Origin: Pyxidicoccus caerfyrddinensis
GTDB lineage: Bacteria; Myxococcota; Myxococcia; Myxococcales; Myxococcaceae
Direction: 5' to 3'
Length of the DNA: 64,000 bases
Assembly: GCF_010894405.1 (NCBI RefSeq)
Contig: NZ_JAAIYA010000004.1
Span: forward strand, 372,001-436,000
Part shown: piece after piece, positions 54,793 to 63,992 of the stretch
How the letters are laid out: each line of letters begins with the position of its first letter
How positions within the stretch are numbered: the stretch's first letter is position 1
Translations under genes and position numbers: made by a program
The notes under the pieces: model-generated
Databases searched by the model: none
Seen by the model: only the letters and a program-made list of their open reading frames with translations
Told to the model about the DNA's origin: nothing

Positions 54793-56714
54793 CCCAGCTC
54801 CACCTCCGTCCGCTCACCGGCAACGACGTCGAAGTCCTTCCGGGTGACCTCTCCCGCGGCCCCCCGGGCCGAGAAGACATGACTGCCATGCGTGAGCTTC
54901 ACGGGCTCTCGCAGGGGGGCCACACCGACCTCCGTCCCGTCGACGAAGACGCGTGCGCCCTCGGGAGCGAAGATGACCACCTCGGCCTTGCGCACCTGGA
55001 GGACGAGCTCACGCTTCACCGTCTCCCCCGCGGCGACGTGGAGGTCCTCCTCCAACACGTCACACAGCGGGTTGTCGAAGCGCAGCCGGTGCGTGCCGGG
55101 AGTCAGGCGCACCTCGCGCACGCGCGGCGTGTAGCCGCGGCTCTGCCCGTCCACGAACACCTCGGCCCACGGGCGGGTCACCACGCTCAGCGTGGCGTAC
55201 CCCCGCGCCTGGGACGACGGCGCCTCGGTGGGCGGGGAGGTCCGCGTCGCGTGGGCCAGTGCCTCGAAAGGCGGAGGCGTGGACGCCGGGTCCTCGGCGC
55301 CGGGGGGCACTCCGGCCACCGGCAGGCTCCGGTCGGAGCGCGGGGGCGCACGCTTCACGCCCGCGGGCGAGGCGGTGGCCCCGCGTCGGGGCACCCCTCC
55401 GCTCATCGTCTCCGTTCGAGTGGCGCGCGCGGCCATCGGAGGGAAGACCGGTGGCTCGGGCGGGGTGGGCTCCAGTGAATCGGTGCGCGGGTCCTGGAGC
55501 GCCGACTCCGGTGTGTCCCGCTCTCCGACGGGAGCCTCGGCCTCCGCCGGCGGACGCACGAAGGGAGCTTCCGACGCCACCACGGACGTGGCGTCCTCCC
55601 GCGAGCGCCAGCCCCAGAGCGCGAGGGCGCCCAGGAGGCCCACCAGCAGGGCGCTCCCGCCGAGCACCTTCGCGCGTCCCACCTTCGGGCGAGCACGCAG
55701 GAGCGCCAGCACCTCGGAGGAACCCGGCTTGAGCGTCAGGGCCTCGTTGAGCAGGCGCGCGGCCTTCGCCCCCTCTCCTGCCGACAGCAGCGCGCGACCG
55801 TCGGTCAGCAGTCGCTGGAACCGGACTTCCCGCCAGCCGGCGGCATACGCCTCCGGCCCCTGGAAGAACCGTCTCGAGGCCTCGGAGGGAGGCCCCACGA
55901 GCTGCTGCACCGCTGACTCCAGGCACGCGGCGAGCTCCGCGCCATCCACGGGCCGCGCCCGCGTGTCCCGGGCGAGGCACCGGTCCACCAGCGCACCGAA
56001 GGGCTCCGGTGTCCCCGGGGCCACCTCGCACAGCGGCGGCGCATCCCGCGTCATCACCGAGACGGCGAGGTGCGCACTGCCCTGCCCCGCGTGTGGCGTG
56101 GTGCCGGTCACCAGCTCGAAGAGGATGACGCCCACCGCGTAGACGTCCGACGCGGGGGACCAGGCGCCGGTGTCGATGCGCTCGGGCGCCATGTACGCCA
56201 GCGAGCCGGTGACGGCGCCGGTGCTCGTCAGCCGCTCCTGGTCGGCCAGCGCGGCGATGCCGAAGTCCGCGAGCTTCAGCGGGCCACCCTTCGACATCAG
56301 CACGTTCTCCGGCTTCACGTCGCGGTGCACCACGCCGTGCGAGTGCGCGGCCTCCAGCGCCCGGGCGAGCTCCCAGCCCAGCACCGCCGCCACCTCGGGA
56401 GGTACCGGCGCGAGCCGCCGCGCCAGCTCGCGCAGGCTCTCGCCCTGGACCCACTCACACACGAGGAACGGACCGCGCACCGCGTCCTCGCCGAAGTCGT
56501 GGACCTCCAGCACGTTGGGGTGCTTGAGCGAAGCGGCCAGCTCGGCTTCGCGGCGGAAGCGCTCGTTGCGGCGACCGTCCTCGCCCGGGTGCATCACCTT
56601 CACCGCCACGCGGCGCGACAGGCGGAGGTCCATGGCCAGGAAGACCGTGGCCATTCCTCCTCGCCCCAGTTCCTGTTCCAACTGGTAGCGGCCCGCCAGC
56701 ACTTCGTCGCTCAT
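54780..56714 (-). CDS. Ser/Thr protein kinase with PEGA repeats
   Basis: The 644-residue protein has an intact Hanks kinase (about 9-275, with Gly-Arg-Gly-Gly-Met-Ala, Val-Ala-Val-Lys, His-Arg-Asp-Val-Lys-Pro-Glu-Asn, Asp-Phe-Gly, Ala-Pro-Glu), a helical part, one transmembrane helix (about 350-370), a Pro/Thr-rich linker and two PEGA domains (about 500-640, with Val-Phe-Val-Asp-Gly motifs). PEGA domains outside the membrane are thought to bind surface partners. It is the third gene of a four-gene operon started by an FHA-sigma-54 activator. Confidence 0.88.
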   Translation of the reverse strand: MSDEVLAGRYQLEQELGRGGMATVFLAMDLRLSRRVAVKVMHPGEDGRRNERFRREAELAASLKHPNVLEVHDFGEDAVRGPFLVCEWVQGESLRELARRLAPVPPEVAAVLGWELARALEAAHSHGVVHRDVKPENVLMSKGGPLKLADFGIAALADQERLTSTGAVTGSLAYMAPERIDTGAWSPASDVYAVGVILFELVTGTTPHAGQGSAHLAVSVMTRDAPPLCEVAPGTPEPFGALVDRCLARDTRARPVDGAELAACLESAVQQLVGPPSEASRRFFQGPEAYAAGWREVRFQRLLTDGRALLSAGEGAKAARLLNEALTLKPGSSEVLALLRARPKVGRAKVLGGSALLVGLLGALALWGWRSREDATSVVASEAPFVRPPAEAEAPVGERDTPESALQDPRTDSLEPTPPEPPVFPPMAARATRTETMSGGVPRRGATASPAGVKRAPPRSDRSLPVAGVPPGAEDPASTPPPFEALAHATRTSPPTEAPSSQARGYATLSVVTRPWAEVFVDGQSRGYTPRVREVRLTPGTHRLRFDNPLCDVLEEDLHVAAGETVKRELVLQVRKAEVVIFAPEGARVFVDGTEVGVAPLREPVKLTHGSHVFSARGAAGEVTRKDFDVVAGERTEVELGWGP

Positions 56715-56761
56715 CGCGGGCGCATCCTAGAGAGGCCGTCCGGGGTGGGCAACGACTCCGC

Positions 56762-57307
56762 TCAGGGCAGGCGACAGACGTGCAGGCTGCCTCCTGGCAC
56801 GGCCTGGCAGGAGCCGACCGCACCGCCAGGGCAGTCCCCGTCGGAGCTGCACGGCTGGTGGCATCGCTTCGAGCCCCCACCATCCACACAGAAACCGCAG
56901 CGGGTGCAGTCGAGCGAGGAATCACAGAAGGCGCCCAGGGTCTCCGGCGGGCCCCCGGTGCACGTCTCGACGCAGACCTTGTCCGGACCACACTGGTAGC
57001 CCGGAGGGCACTCATAAGAGGCGCAGCGCAGCTCGCACCGGCCGTCCTCGCAGCTGGCGAGCCCCTGGCACGAAATGAAGTCCGAGCACTCTTCCGTGAG
57101 GCGGGGCCCCGGCGCACAGTGGCCCTCGAAGTCGTCGCAGCGGTGCGACTCAGGACACTCCGAGTCCGCGACGCACAGCGTCTCGCAGTCCTTCCCCTGA
57201 CAGCCCGCGTCAGTCCCCTCCTCGGGCCGAACCTGGATGTCGAGCGGGCAGCCAAGCACCATCAGCAGCCCGAGGGACACGAGAAACCACGAGACGGGGG
57301 GATGCAT
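56762..57307 (-). CDS. Cys-rich lipoprotein
   Basis: The ATG at 57307 gives a 181-residue product with signal peptide and lipobox Val-Leu-Gly-Cys (Cys20). The mature part has about 25 cysteines in Cys-x4-5-Cys patterns with Asp and Pro (for instance Cys-Val-Ala-Asp-Ser-Glu-Cys), as in the Cys-rich lipoproteins common in myxobacteria. It is probably disulfide-rich and surface exposed. It lies 44 bases after the FHA-sigma-54 activator and 47 bases before the kinase gene, all in one direction. Confidence 0.75.
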   Translation of the reverse strand: MHPPVSWFLVSLGLLMVLGCPLDIQVRPEEGTDAGCQGKDCETLCVADSECPESHRCDDFEGHCAPGPRLTEECSDFISCQGLASCEDGRCELRCASYECPPGYQCGPDKVCVETCTGGPPETLGAFCDSSLDCTRCGFCVDGGGSKRCHQPCSSDGDCPGGAVGSCQAVPGGSLHVCRLP

Positions 57308-57351
57308 GCGGGGGCCAGGAGTACTTCGGGTGATGGGCACAAGCCAGTCCG

Positions 57352-59088
57352 TCACTCGTCCTCACCCAGGTAGCGGAACACCGAACGCAGGCCGATGCCG
57401 AGCGCCTTCGCCGCCTCCTTCTTGCTGCCGCCGTTGCGGGCGATGGCCTCGCGCACGTAGCGCAGCACGAAGGCCTCGCGGGCCTCGTCCAGGGGCAGCA
57501 GGGGCGTCGGGTCCGCCTCCAGCTCCAGGTCCTCGACACCGATGAGCTCTCCCGGCGCGAGGATGGCCGCGCGCCGCACCCGGGACACCAGCTCGCGCAC
57601 GTTGCCCGGGAAGGGATGGCCCCGCAGGGCCTCGGTGGCCTTCTGCGTGAAGCCCTTCGCGCGCCGGCCCTCCTGCTTGAGCACATGGTGGGCGATGAGG
57701 AGCACGTCGTCGCCGCGCTCGCGCAGGGGAGGCACCTCGACGCGCACTTCATCCAGCCGGTAGAGCAGGTCCTCGCGGAAGGTGCCCTGCGCGACACGCG
57801 CCTTGAGGGGCTGGTGCGTGGCGGAGATGACGCGCATGTCGACCTTGCGCGGGCGGCTCTCGCCCAGGCGCGTCACCTCGCGCTCCTGGACGACGCGCAG
57901 CAGCCGGGACTGGAGGACGAAGGGCATGTCGCCGATTTCATCGAGGAAGAGCGTGCCGCCGTCCGCCGCCTCCACGAGCCCTGCCCGGTCCGTCCCCGCG
58001 CCCGAGAAGGCGCCGCGCGCATGGCCGAACAGCTCGCGCTCGATGAGGGACTCGGGCAGCGCCGCGCAGTTGATGGCGACCAGCCGCCCGCGCCGCCCGC
58101 TGCGCCGGTGCAGCGCCCGAGCCACCTCCTCCTTGCCCGTGCCCGTCTCGCCCTGGATGAGCACGTGGAGGGACGTGGGCCCCAGGCGCTCCACGTGCCG
58201 GTAGAGCTCGCGCATGGCGGGGGACTCACCGATGAGCCCCTCGAAGGTGGCCGCGGAGATGCGCTGCGTGAGGTTGTCCACGCGCGTGCGCAGCTCAGTC
58301 AGCTCGTGCGAGGTGGCCAGCAGCAGCGCGGCCAGCGAGGAGAGGGCCATCGCCTCTTCCAGGTGCACGGCGGAGAACGGAGCGTTTCCCAGGCGCCGGC
58401 CCAGGTACACGGCGCGCAGGGGCGATGAGCCCACGCGCAGCGGGAGCACCAGCGCGGAGGTGAGGCGCAGTGCCACGACACTGGGCGCACCGGCGAGCGC
58501 CGCGTCCGAGGCCACATCCGGCACGAGCACGGGCGCACCCGAGGCCATCACCTGATTCACCAGACTGTCCACCACCGCGGCCTCCGGCACCGGTCCGGTG
58601 GCGCACAGCACGTGGCGCCGCTCCCCTTCCACCGACACGAGGAAGCCCACGTCCGCGCCCGTCACCTCCGCGAGTCCTCGCATCGTCACCTCCAGCAGCT
58701 CCGTGGAGGGGCGCTGCACGAGGAGCCGCGATGCGAAGCCCGTCAGCACGGCCACGAGCTGGCCATGAGGAGCCGGCGCGGACTCGGAGCGCGGTACCGC
58801 CGGAGCCTCGTCGGCGTGGACCAGGGTGAGCGTGGCCCGGCCCAGGGCGAAGGCGTCACCCGGGGACAGTGGGGACACCTCCACGCGCTTGCCGCGCACG
58901 CGCACGTCACAGCCCTTGCTGGCGGCGGACACCGTCCAGCCGCGCTCGTCGCGGAAGAGCAAGGCGTGGCTGGGCTTCAGCCCGGACTCCTGGAGGACGA
59001 CGTCACAGGCGGGGTCCGAGCCCACGGACACCACGGGCTTCTCCAGCGCGACGTGGCGGCCATCCGGCAGGGTCAGCAGAAATGGCAT
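57352..59088 (-). CDS. FHA-GAF sigma-54-type transcriptional activator with a variant GAFTGA loop
   Basis: The chosen ATG at 59088 gives 578 residues. It has an FHA domain (about 10-90), a GAF domain (about 115-265), an AAA+ domain with Walker A Gly-Glu-Thr-Gly-Thr-Gly-Lys-Glu (313-320) and Walker B Leu-Phe-Leu-Asp-Glu (380-384), and a C-terminal Fis-like helix-turn-helix (about 540-575). The sigma-54 contact loop reads GAFSGA (359-364) instead of GAFTGA, a conservative change that often retains function. It heads an operon with a Cys-rich lipoprotein and PEGA kinase; the kinase is the likely source of phosphothreonine for its FHA domain. Confidence 0.87.
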   Translation of the reverse strand: MPFLLTLPDGRHVALEKPVVSVGSDPACDVVLQESGLKPSHALLFRDERGWTVSAASKGCDVRVRGKRVEVSPLSPGDAFALGRATLTLVHADEAPAVPRSESAPAPHGQLVAVLTGFASRLLVQRPSTELLEVTMRGLAEVTGADVGFLVSVEGERRHVLCATGPVPEAAVVDSLVNQVMASGAPVLVPDVASDAALAGAPSVVALRLTSALVLPLRVGSSPLRAVYLGRRLGNAPFSAVHLEEAMALSSLAALLLATSHELTELRTRVDNLTQRISAATFEGLIGESPAMRELYRHVERLGPTSLHVLIQGETGTGKEEVARALHRRSGRRGRLVAINCAALPESLIERELFGHARGAFSGAGTDRAGLVEAADGGTLFLDEIGDMPFVLQSRLLRVVQEREVTRLGESRPRKVDMRVISATHQPLKARVAQGTFREDLLYRLDEVRVEVPPLRERGDDVLLIAHHVLKQEGRRAKGFTQKATEALRGHPFPGNVRELVSRVRRAAILAPGELIGVEDLELEADPTPLLPLDEAREAFVLRYVREAIARNGGSKKEAAKALGIGLRSVFRYLGEDE

Positions 59089-59135
59089 GCGGCGCGTAGT
59101 CAAAGCATGACTGGCTTCAGTGCCCAAGCCGGGCC

Positions 59136-59945
59136 ATGACCGCCTTCTCCCCTCCGCGTATCCTCCGGGCCCCATTCCCGCCAGGAGGTTCCACCCTGAA
59201 GCGCTTTGGCCTCGCTGCTCCCCTCGTGATGATGACGCTGTCGATGGCGTGCGCGGGCCCTCGGGCGAGCGCCACGGCTACTGACACGTCGCGGCAGCTC
59301 GTCCACGAGACGTACACCCTCGGTGGCGAGCAACCCGAGGCGCTGCTCGTCGCCCTGCACTACTCCGGGGGAACGCCTGCTTTCTGGAACGAGTACGTGA
59401 AGGACTGGGGCGCGCCGGTGCGCGTGCTGCTCCCCCAGGGACCGCTCCCGCGCAGGGAGGGCTTCACCTGGTTCGCTCCTGGGCATGAGGAGAAGGACGA
59501 GGCCGCGAAGCTCGCGGACGTGGAGCAGATGGCCGCACGCGTCGCGGACCTCATTCGAGAAGTCCGGCGCGCCCATCCCGAGCTTCGCCACGTCGGCGTG
59601 ACGGGCTTCTCATACGGCGGGGACCTGGCCTGGCTCCTTGCCATTCGCTACCCGGAGCTGGTCGACGTCGCGGTGCCCATGGGCTCGCGCCTGCTCGGGG
59701 ACCCCATGCGGGCCCTGCCCGGGACGAGCCGCGTGCGGGTGCTCCAGGGAGAAGCCGACGCCATCATCGACGCACGGAAGACCACCGCCCGCGTGGAGGC
59801 CCTGAAGGTGGGAGGCGTGCCCATCGACCTGCTCACCTACCCGGGCCTCGGACATGACGTGTCGCCGGAGCTCATCGCGGACTGGCGCGCGTTCCTGCGG
59901 CAGGAGCTGAGCGGCGCGCCCGCGACGCAGTCCAAGCAGGACTGA
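59136..59945 (+). CDS. Alpha/beta hydrolase (phospholipase/carboxylesterase-like) lipoprotein
   Basis: The 269-residue frame has Gly-Phe-Ser-Tyr-Gly-Gly as nucleophile elbow (about 162-167), an Asp in the later Gly-Glu-Ala-Asp and a His in Gly-Leu-Gly-His-Asp, so the triad is complete. Start choice is uncertain. The ATG at 59136 would place a 20-residue basic extension before a typical lipoprotein signal. A CTG at 59196, 8 bases after AGGAGG, would yield that signal exactly, ending in Met-Ala-Cys. Either gives an exported esterase or phospholipase-like protein. It is divergent from the sigma-54 activator. Confidence 0.75.
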   Translation: MTAFSPPRILRAPFPPGGSTLKRFGLAAPLVMMTLSMACAGPRASATATDTSRQLVHETYTLGGEQPEALLVALHYSGGTPAFWNEYVKDWGAPVRVLLPQGPLPRREGFTWFAPGHEEKDEAAKLADVEQMAARVADLIREVRRAHPELRHVGVTGFSYGGDLAWLLAIRYPELVDVAVPMGSRLLGDPMRALPGTSRVRVLQGEADAIIDARKTTARVEALKVGGVPIDLLTYPGLGHDVSPELIADWRAFLRQELSGAPATQSKQD

Positions 59946-60119
59946 CCTCGGCGCCCCGCGCCGCATCTCCGCCTGGAGCAACTCCAGACACAGCGCGGCA
60001 TGGATTGCAGATGCATGTGAGGTACAGGGGCGCCTCGCGGAAGAGCGCGGCGCGGGCGTATGCTCTTCGCGCCGCACCTTCCCGCTGGACCCGTGCCCCG
60101 CCCTGGAGGCTCCGTCCCC

Positions 60120-62114
60120 ATGCGTCACAAGCCCGCGTCACCTCCCCGTAACCTCCTGGTCATCATGGTCGACCAGATGCGGTTCCCCCGCTTCCCCTAC
60201 GGCCCGGAGGGAGGCTTCGCGGAGCCCCTCAAGGAGCTGCTCGGCTTCCAGCCCCTGAGCGAGAACAACCCCTACGCCTCGCAGTTCCCGGGCTTCGTGA
60301 AGCTGCAGCGGCACGGCGTCGTGCTGCGCAACCACACCATCGCCTCCTCGGCCTGTATTCCCAGCCGCACGGCCATCATGACGGGGCAGTACGGCACGCG
60401 GACGGGCGTCACGCAGACGGATGGTCTGTTCAAGAGCGGCGACGCCGCCGCCTTTCCCTGGCTGCGGCCCGATGGCATCCCCACGCTGGGCCACTGGTTC
60501 CGCGCCGCCGGCTACCGCACGCACTACTTCGGCAAGTGGCACGTGTCGAACCCGCCGGAGCACTCGCTCACGCGCTACGGCTTCGAGGACTGGGAGCTCA
60601 GCTACCCCGAGCCGCACGGCTCCAGCCCCAACAACCTGGCCTTCTACCGGGACTTCGGCTGCGCCGACCTGGCCTGCACCTTCCTGCGGCGCAAGGCCCT
60701 GGCGGTCGGCGTCGACAGGGTCCAGGCCGTCGCCACCGACAAGGCGCCCCTCCAACCCTCTCCTCCCTCGGAGCAGGCCCCTTGGATGGCGGTGGTGTCC
60801 TTCGCCAATCCCCACGACATCGCCACCTACCCTGCCCTGCCGCGCACCCTGGACCCCGATGCTCCTCCGGCGGGTCCGCTGCCCATCCCCTCGAAGGGCA
60901 CGCTGTCCACCGCGCCCGCGGGCGGCACCTTCCGCGCCCCGCTCAATCCGGCCGGTCTGGACAAGACGTGCGCCCGGCCTCCGCCCCCGGCCGCGATGCC
61001 CCTCGGGCCCGACAAGCCGTCCTGCCAGCTCGACTACTCCTACAAGGTCGGGCTCGGGCTCGCGGCGAAGACGGGCATGGGCGCGCTGCGGGGGCTCGTG
61101 GCGGCCGGCAAGACGCCCGAGAATCCCGAGGCCGTCGCGCTCGGCGTCACGCTCGCCTCCAACATCCCCTTCCAGCTGACGGTGAACCCGGAGGCCTCCG
61201 TCGCCGCCTTCGTGCAGTACTACGCGTACCTGCACCAGGTCGTGGATGGGCACATCGCCCGTGTGCTCGAGACGCTCGAGGAGGTGGGCCTGCACGAGGA
61301 CACCCTGGTCGTCTTCATGTCCGACCACGGCGAGTACGGCGGTGCCCACGGCATGATGATGGAGAAGTGGCACGCGGCCTATCAGGAGGCGCTGCATGTG
61401 CCCGTGGTGTTCCGTCACCCCTCCCTCAACTCGGACCTGGCACCCCGGCAGGTCGAGGCGCTGACCAGCCACGTCGACCTTGTCCCCACGCTGCTGGGGC
61501 TCATGGGCGTCCAGGGCCAGGACCTGGAACGGGCCCGCGAGGAGCTGCGCCTGCAGCGGGTGGTGCCGCCCTTCGTGGGCACCGACCTGACCCCGGTGGT
61601 GAAGGGCGAGGACAGCGTGGTCCGCGAGCCGGACGGCTCGGAGCGGGCGGGTGTGCTCTTCGCCACGGACGACGAAATCACCGAGCCCCTGCCGCCGGAT
61701 GGAGACCCGCACTCCATCCAGGACCTGGAGAACTACGCCTTCTTCTGCAAGGTCGTGGAGGTGCTGCGCACCGGGCGGGTGCCCGAGCTGGCGCCGGGGC
61801 CGGTGCGCCAGCCGAACCACATCCGCTGCGTGCGAAGCGGCGCCTGGAAGCTGGCGCGCTACTTCGACCCGCACGGCGTGGAGGCGGACCAGTGGGAGCT
61901 GTACGACCTGGACACGGACCCGCTGGAGTCCCACAACCTGCTGGCCGTCAACGGCCCCTTCCCGGAGCTGGCGCCCACGGTGCCGCCCCAGCGCCGGACA
62001 GCAGTCGCGGAGAAGGCCGCGGAGCTCGGCGCCCTGCTCAAGCGCTACGAGCAGGAGAAGCTGGCTCCGTGGCCCGGGACTTCGCGCGGCAGGGCCGCGA
62101 GCGCCGTCGGGTGA
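60120..62114 (+). CDS. Sulfatase
   Basis: The ATG at 60120 with GGAGG upstream gives 664 residues. Metal-binding Asp18-Gln19 near the start, the formylglycine motif Cys79-Ile-Pro-Ser-Arg83 followed by Thr-Ala-Ile-Met-Thr-Gly, Gly-Lys-Trp-His and Ser-Asp-His-Gly-Glu are all present, so it is an active type I sulfatase or phosphonate hydrolase-like enzyme. No N-terminal signal peptide is evident. The Cys must be oxidised by an FGE or anaerobic maturase elsewhere in the genome; the FGE-like domain at 26780 lacks the catalytic cysteines. Confidence 0.85.
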   Translation: MRHKPASPPRNLLVIMVDQMRFPRFPYGPEGGFAEPLKELLGFQPLSENNPYASQFPGFVKLQRHGVVLRNHTIASSACIPSRTAIMTGQYGTRTGVTQTDGLFKSGDAAAFPWLRPDGIPTLGHWFRAAGYRTHYFGKWHVSNPPEHSLTRYGFEDWELSYPEPHGSSPNNLAFYRDFGCADLACTFLRRKALAVGVDRVQAVATDKAPLQPSPPSEQAPWMAVVSFANPHDIATYPALPRTLDPDAPPAGPLPIPSKGTLSTAPAGGTFRAPLNPAGLDKTCARPPPPAAMPLGPDKPSCQLDYSYKVGLGLAAKTGMGALRGLVAAGKTPENPEAVALGVTLASNIPFQLTVNPEASVAAFVQYYAYLHQVVDGHIARVLETLEEVGLHEDTLVVFMSDHGEYGGAHGMMMEKWHAAYQEALHVPVVFRHPSLNSDLAPRQVEALTSHVDLVPTLLGLMGVQGQDLERAREELRLQRVVPPFVGTDLTPVVKGEDSVVREPDGSERAGVLFATDDEITEPLPPDGDPHSIQDLENYAFFCKVVEVLRTGRVPELAPGPVRQPNHIRCVRSGAWKLARYFDPHGVEADQWELYDLDTDPLESHNLLAVNGPFPELAPTVPPQRRTAVAEKAAELGALLKRYEQEKLAPWPGTSRGRAASAVG

Positions 62115-62138
62115 GCGGCGCCTTGGGGTGAAAGGCCT

Positions 62139-62179
62139 CGTCCAGGAGTTGCGTCAATTCTTCGCGCAACTTCTGGACG
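62139..62179 (+). terminator. Hairpin terminator after the sulfatase gene
   Basis: A 15-bp stem (CGTCCAGGAGTTGCG with CGCAACTTCTGGACG, one G-T wobble) around an 11-nt loop lies 25 bases downstream of the stop and before the next gene. Confidence 0.75.
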
Positions 62180-62218
62180 CCTCCCGGGTTCACGAGGGTT
62201 TCCCGGAGGAATCACCGC

Positions 62219-63253
62219 ATGAAGCAACACGGAAGGACGAAGCTCATCTCGGCGTGCGGGCTGCTGGCCCTGGGCCTCATCGGCTGTGGGGCCACGGAGG
62301 ACGCGCTCGAACCCATCGCGGACGCGCCCCAGGGCACGTCCCGTGCGGCCCTCACGGTGCACGAACAGGCCGCGCTGGACACGGCCAACAACTCGGAGAG
62401 CTGCAAGCCGCTCGGGAACTTCTACTGGGAGATTGGCAATGGGGCGGGGTTGCTCTACGGCATCCCGCGAGGCAGCGGAGTGTCGGCCACGACGGTGATG
62501 CCCATCGCGTCCGCGAGCAAGTGGCTGTACGTGGGGGCCTACGTGCAGTCCAGGGGGTACGCGAACCTCAGCACGGACGAGAAGAAGCGGCTCAACTTCA
62601 CCAGCGGCTACATCGACGAGAACACCACCTTGTGTGGGGACGCCGGGACGACCGTCTCGGATTGCTACGGACCTGCCTACAAGAACGTCTCCTACCGCCC
62701 GCTCCAGAATGGCCGGTACTTCTACAACGGCGGGCACATGCAGAAGCTGGCCCTGGACGATATCGGCGCGCGGAAGGGCACGGGCCTGGCGAGCGTCATG
62801 GATTGGATCAACGCCCAGCTGGGAACCACGCTGCCGGAGTCCGACAGCGACGTCGCCGTGGCCGGGGGCTTCTCAGGCAGCGCGGCGCACTACCGCGTCT
62901 TCCTGATGAAGCTGCTCAACAACCAATATGAGCTGTCCTCCAAGCTGACCGTGGACTCCGTTCCAGCGTGGCCGGGTGGCCCGAACGTGTCCTACACGCC
63001 ATGGACGACGGGACAGGCGTACTACGGGCTCGGACACTGGATTGAAGGTGAGACGCTCGGTGGCGTGTGGAGCGTGACGGGCCACTCCTCGGCGGGGGCG
63101 TTCGGCTTCTATCCCTGGGTGAACGCCGCCAGGAACCGGTACATGCTCCTGGCTCGCAGCCGCCAGCTCGGCGGGGAGGAGGAGGGCGAGAAGTCACGCG
63201 CCTGTGCCCAGACCATCCGCAAGGCCTACGAGCTGGGCGTGCCGCAGCCGTAG
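62219..63253 (+). CDS. Serine hydrolase (beta-lactamase/penicillin-binding protein-like) lipoprotein
   Basis: The 344-residue protein has a signal peptide with lipobox Leu-Ile-Gly-Cys (Cys23). The serine motif is Ser98-Ala-Ser-Lys101. Where a Tyr-x-Asn motif is expected it reads Tyr-Phe-Tyr-Asn (167-170), so the Tyr two before Asn is replaced by Phe, and a His-Ser-Ser-Ala-Gly-Ala-Phe-Gly stretch may stand for the KTG box. It falls in the class C beta-lactamase-like superfamily of esterases and peptidases but is divergent. Activity is uncertain. Confidence 0.7.
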   Translation: MKQHGRTKLISACGLLALGLIGCGATEDALEPIADAPQGTSRAALTVHEQAALDTANNSESCKPLGNFYWEIGNGAGLLYGIPRGSGVSATTVMPIASASKWLYVGAYVQSRGYANLSTDEKKRLNFTSGYIDENTTLCGDAGTTVSDCYGPAYKNVSYRPLQNGRYFYNGGHMQKLALDDIGARKGTGLASVMDWINAQLGTTLPESDSDVAVAGGFSGSAAHYRVFLMKLLNNQYELSSKLTVDSVPAWPGGPNVSYTPWTTGQAYYGLGHWIEGETLGGVWSVTGHSSAGAFGFYPWVNAARNRYMLLARSRQLGGEEEGEKSRACAQTIRKAYELGVPQP

Positions 63254-63312
63254 CCGCCGAGGTCCCTCTCCTGCTCACGACGGTGGCTGCGCTCAGGGTG
63301 GCCCTCAGCGAG

Positions 63313-63720
63313 TCACATGCGGCTGAACCGGAAGTTCTGACCGTTGTTGTTGTTCCACGTCCGGTTTCCATACGCGTCGTCCACGTACACCGCGTACTCC
63401 ACCGGCGCGCTGTCGCTCACGTACAAGGTGGGCGTGCGCCAGAGCTCATCCTGCGACCCGTAGGCATTGGACTGGTTGTACTGCCAGGTCAGGTCGACCT
63501 GGTGAGTCGTGTGCCAGTTGTCATTCGTGTACACCATGCCCACCGAGTGGCCCGGTGCCACGGGCCAGACCCCCACCCTCACGGTGAGGTAGTACGAGTA
63601 GTAGCTCCCCCCGCTCGAGGTCGCCTGGGTCTCCGCCACCCAGACCTCCTCCGCCACGGCCAGGGTGGGCAGCATCAGGACGCACAGCACCGACAGCAAC
63701 CGCGCAAGACGCTTCGTCAT
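63313..63720 (-). CDS. Small exported protein with carbohydrate-binding-like domain
   Basis: The ATG at 63720 after GAGGGAG gives a 135-residue protein with a signal peptide ending at Ala-Val-Ala (about residue 23). The mature part, with Asn-Asp-Asn-Trp, a Trp near its middle and Tyr-Gly-Asn-Arg-Thr-Trp-Asn-Asn-Asn-Asn-Gly-Gln-Asn-Phe near the end, resembles starch-binding CBM21/CBM25-type domains. It could bind polysaccharide outside the cell. It converges on the serine hydrolase gene. Confidence 0.65.
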   Translation of the reverse strand: MTKRLARLLSVLCVLMLPTLAVAEEVWVAETQATSSGGSYYSYYLTVRVGVWPVAPGHSVGMVYTNDNWHTTHQVDLTWQYNQSNAYGSQDELWRTPTLYVSDSAPVEYAVYVDDAYGNRTWNNNNGQNFRFSRM

Positions 63721-63992
63721 GGGACTCCCTCTTTCGTTTGATGAGCCTCCATCGTGAAAAGGTCCTCGCGAGCACGTCAAGGTGCCCAGGGGAGCAAGCG
63801 ACCCATGAGGTGGCGGTGCGCCACCGCGCTCACCTGGCGCCTGCGGCGGTAGACCCACGACTGCAACGCGCTCGGGCGCCAGGCCCCGGCCTGAAGAGAC
63901 GAGGGCGTTTGACTCGCCGGGCCGCTCCCCCGTCTACTTCCGGACGTGGCGCCTTCTGGCGCCCGCTTTCACCTCGAGAGGGGGAGCACACC

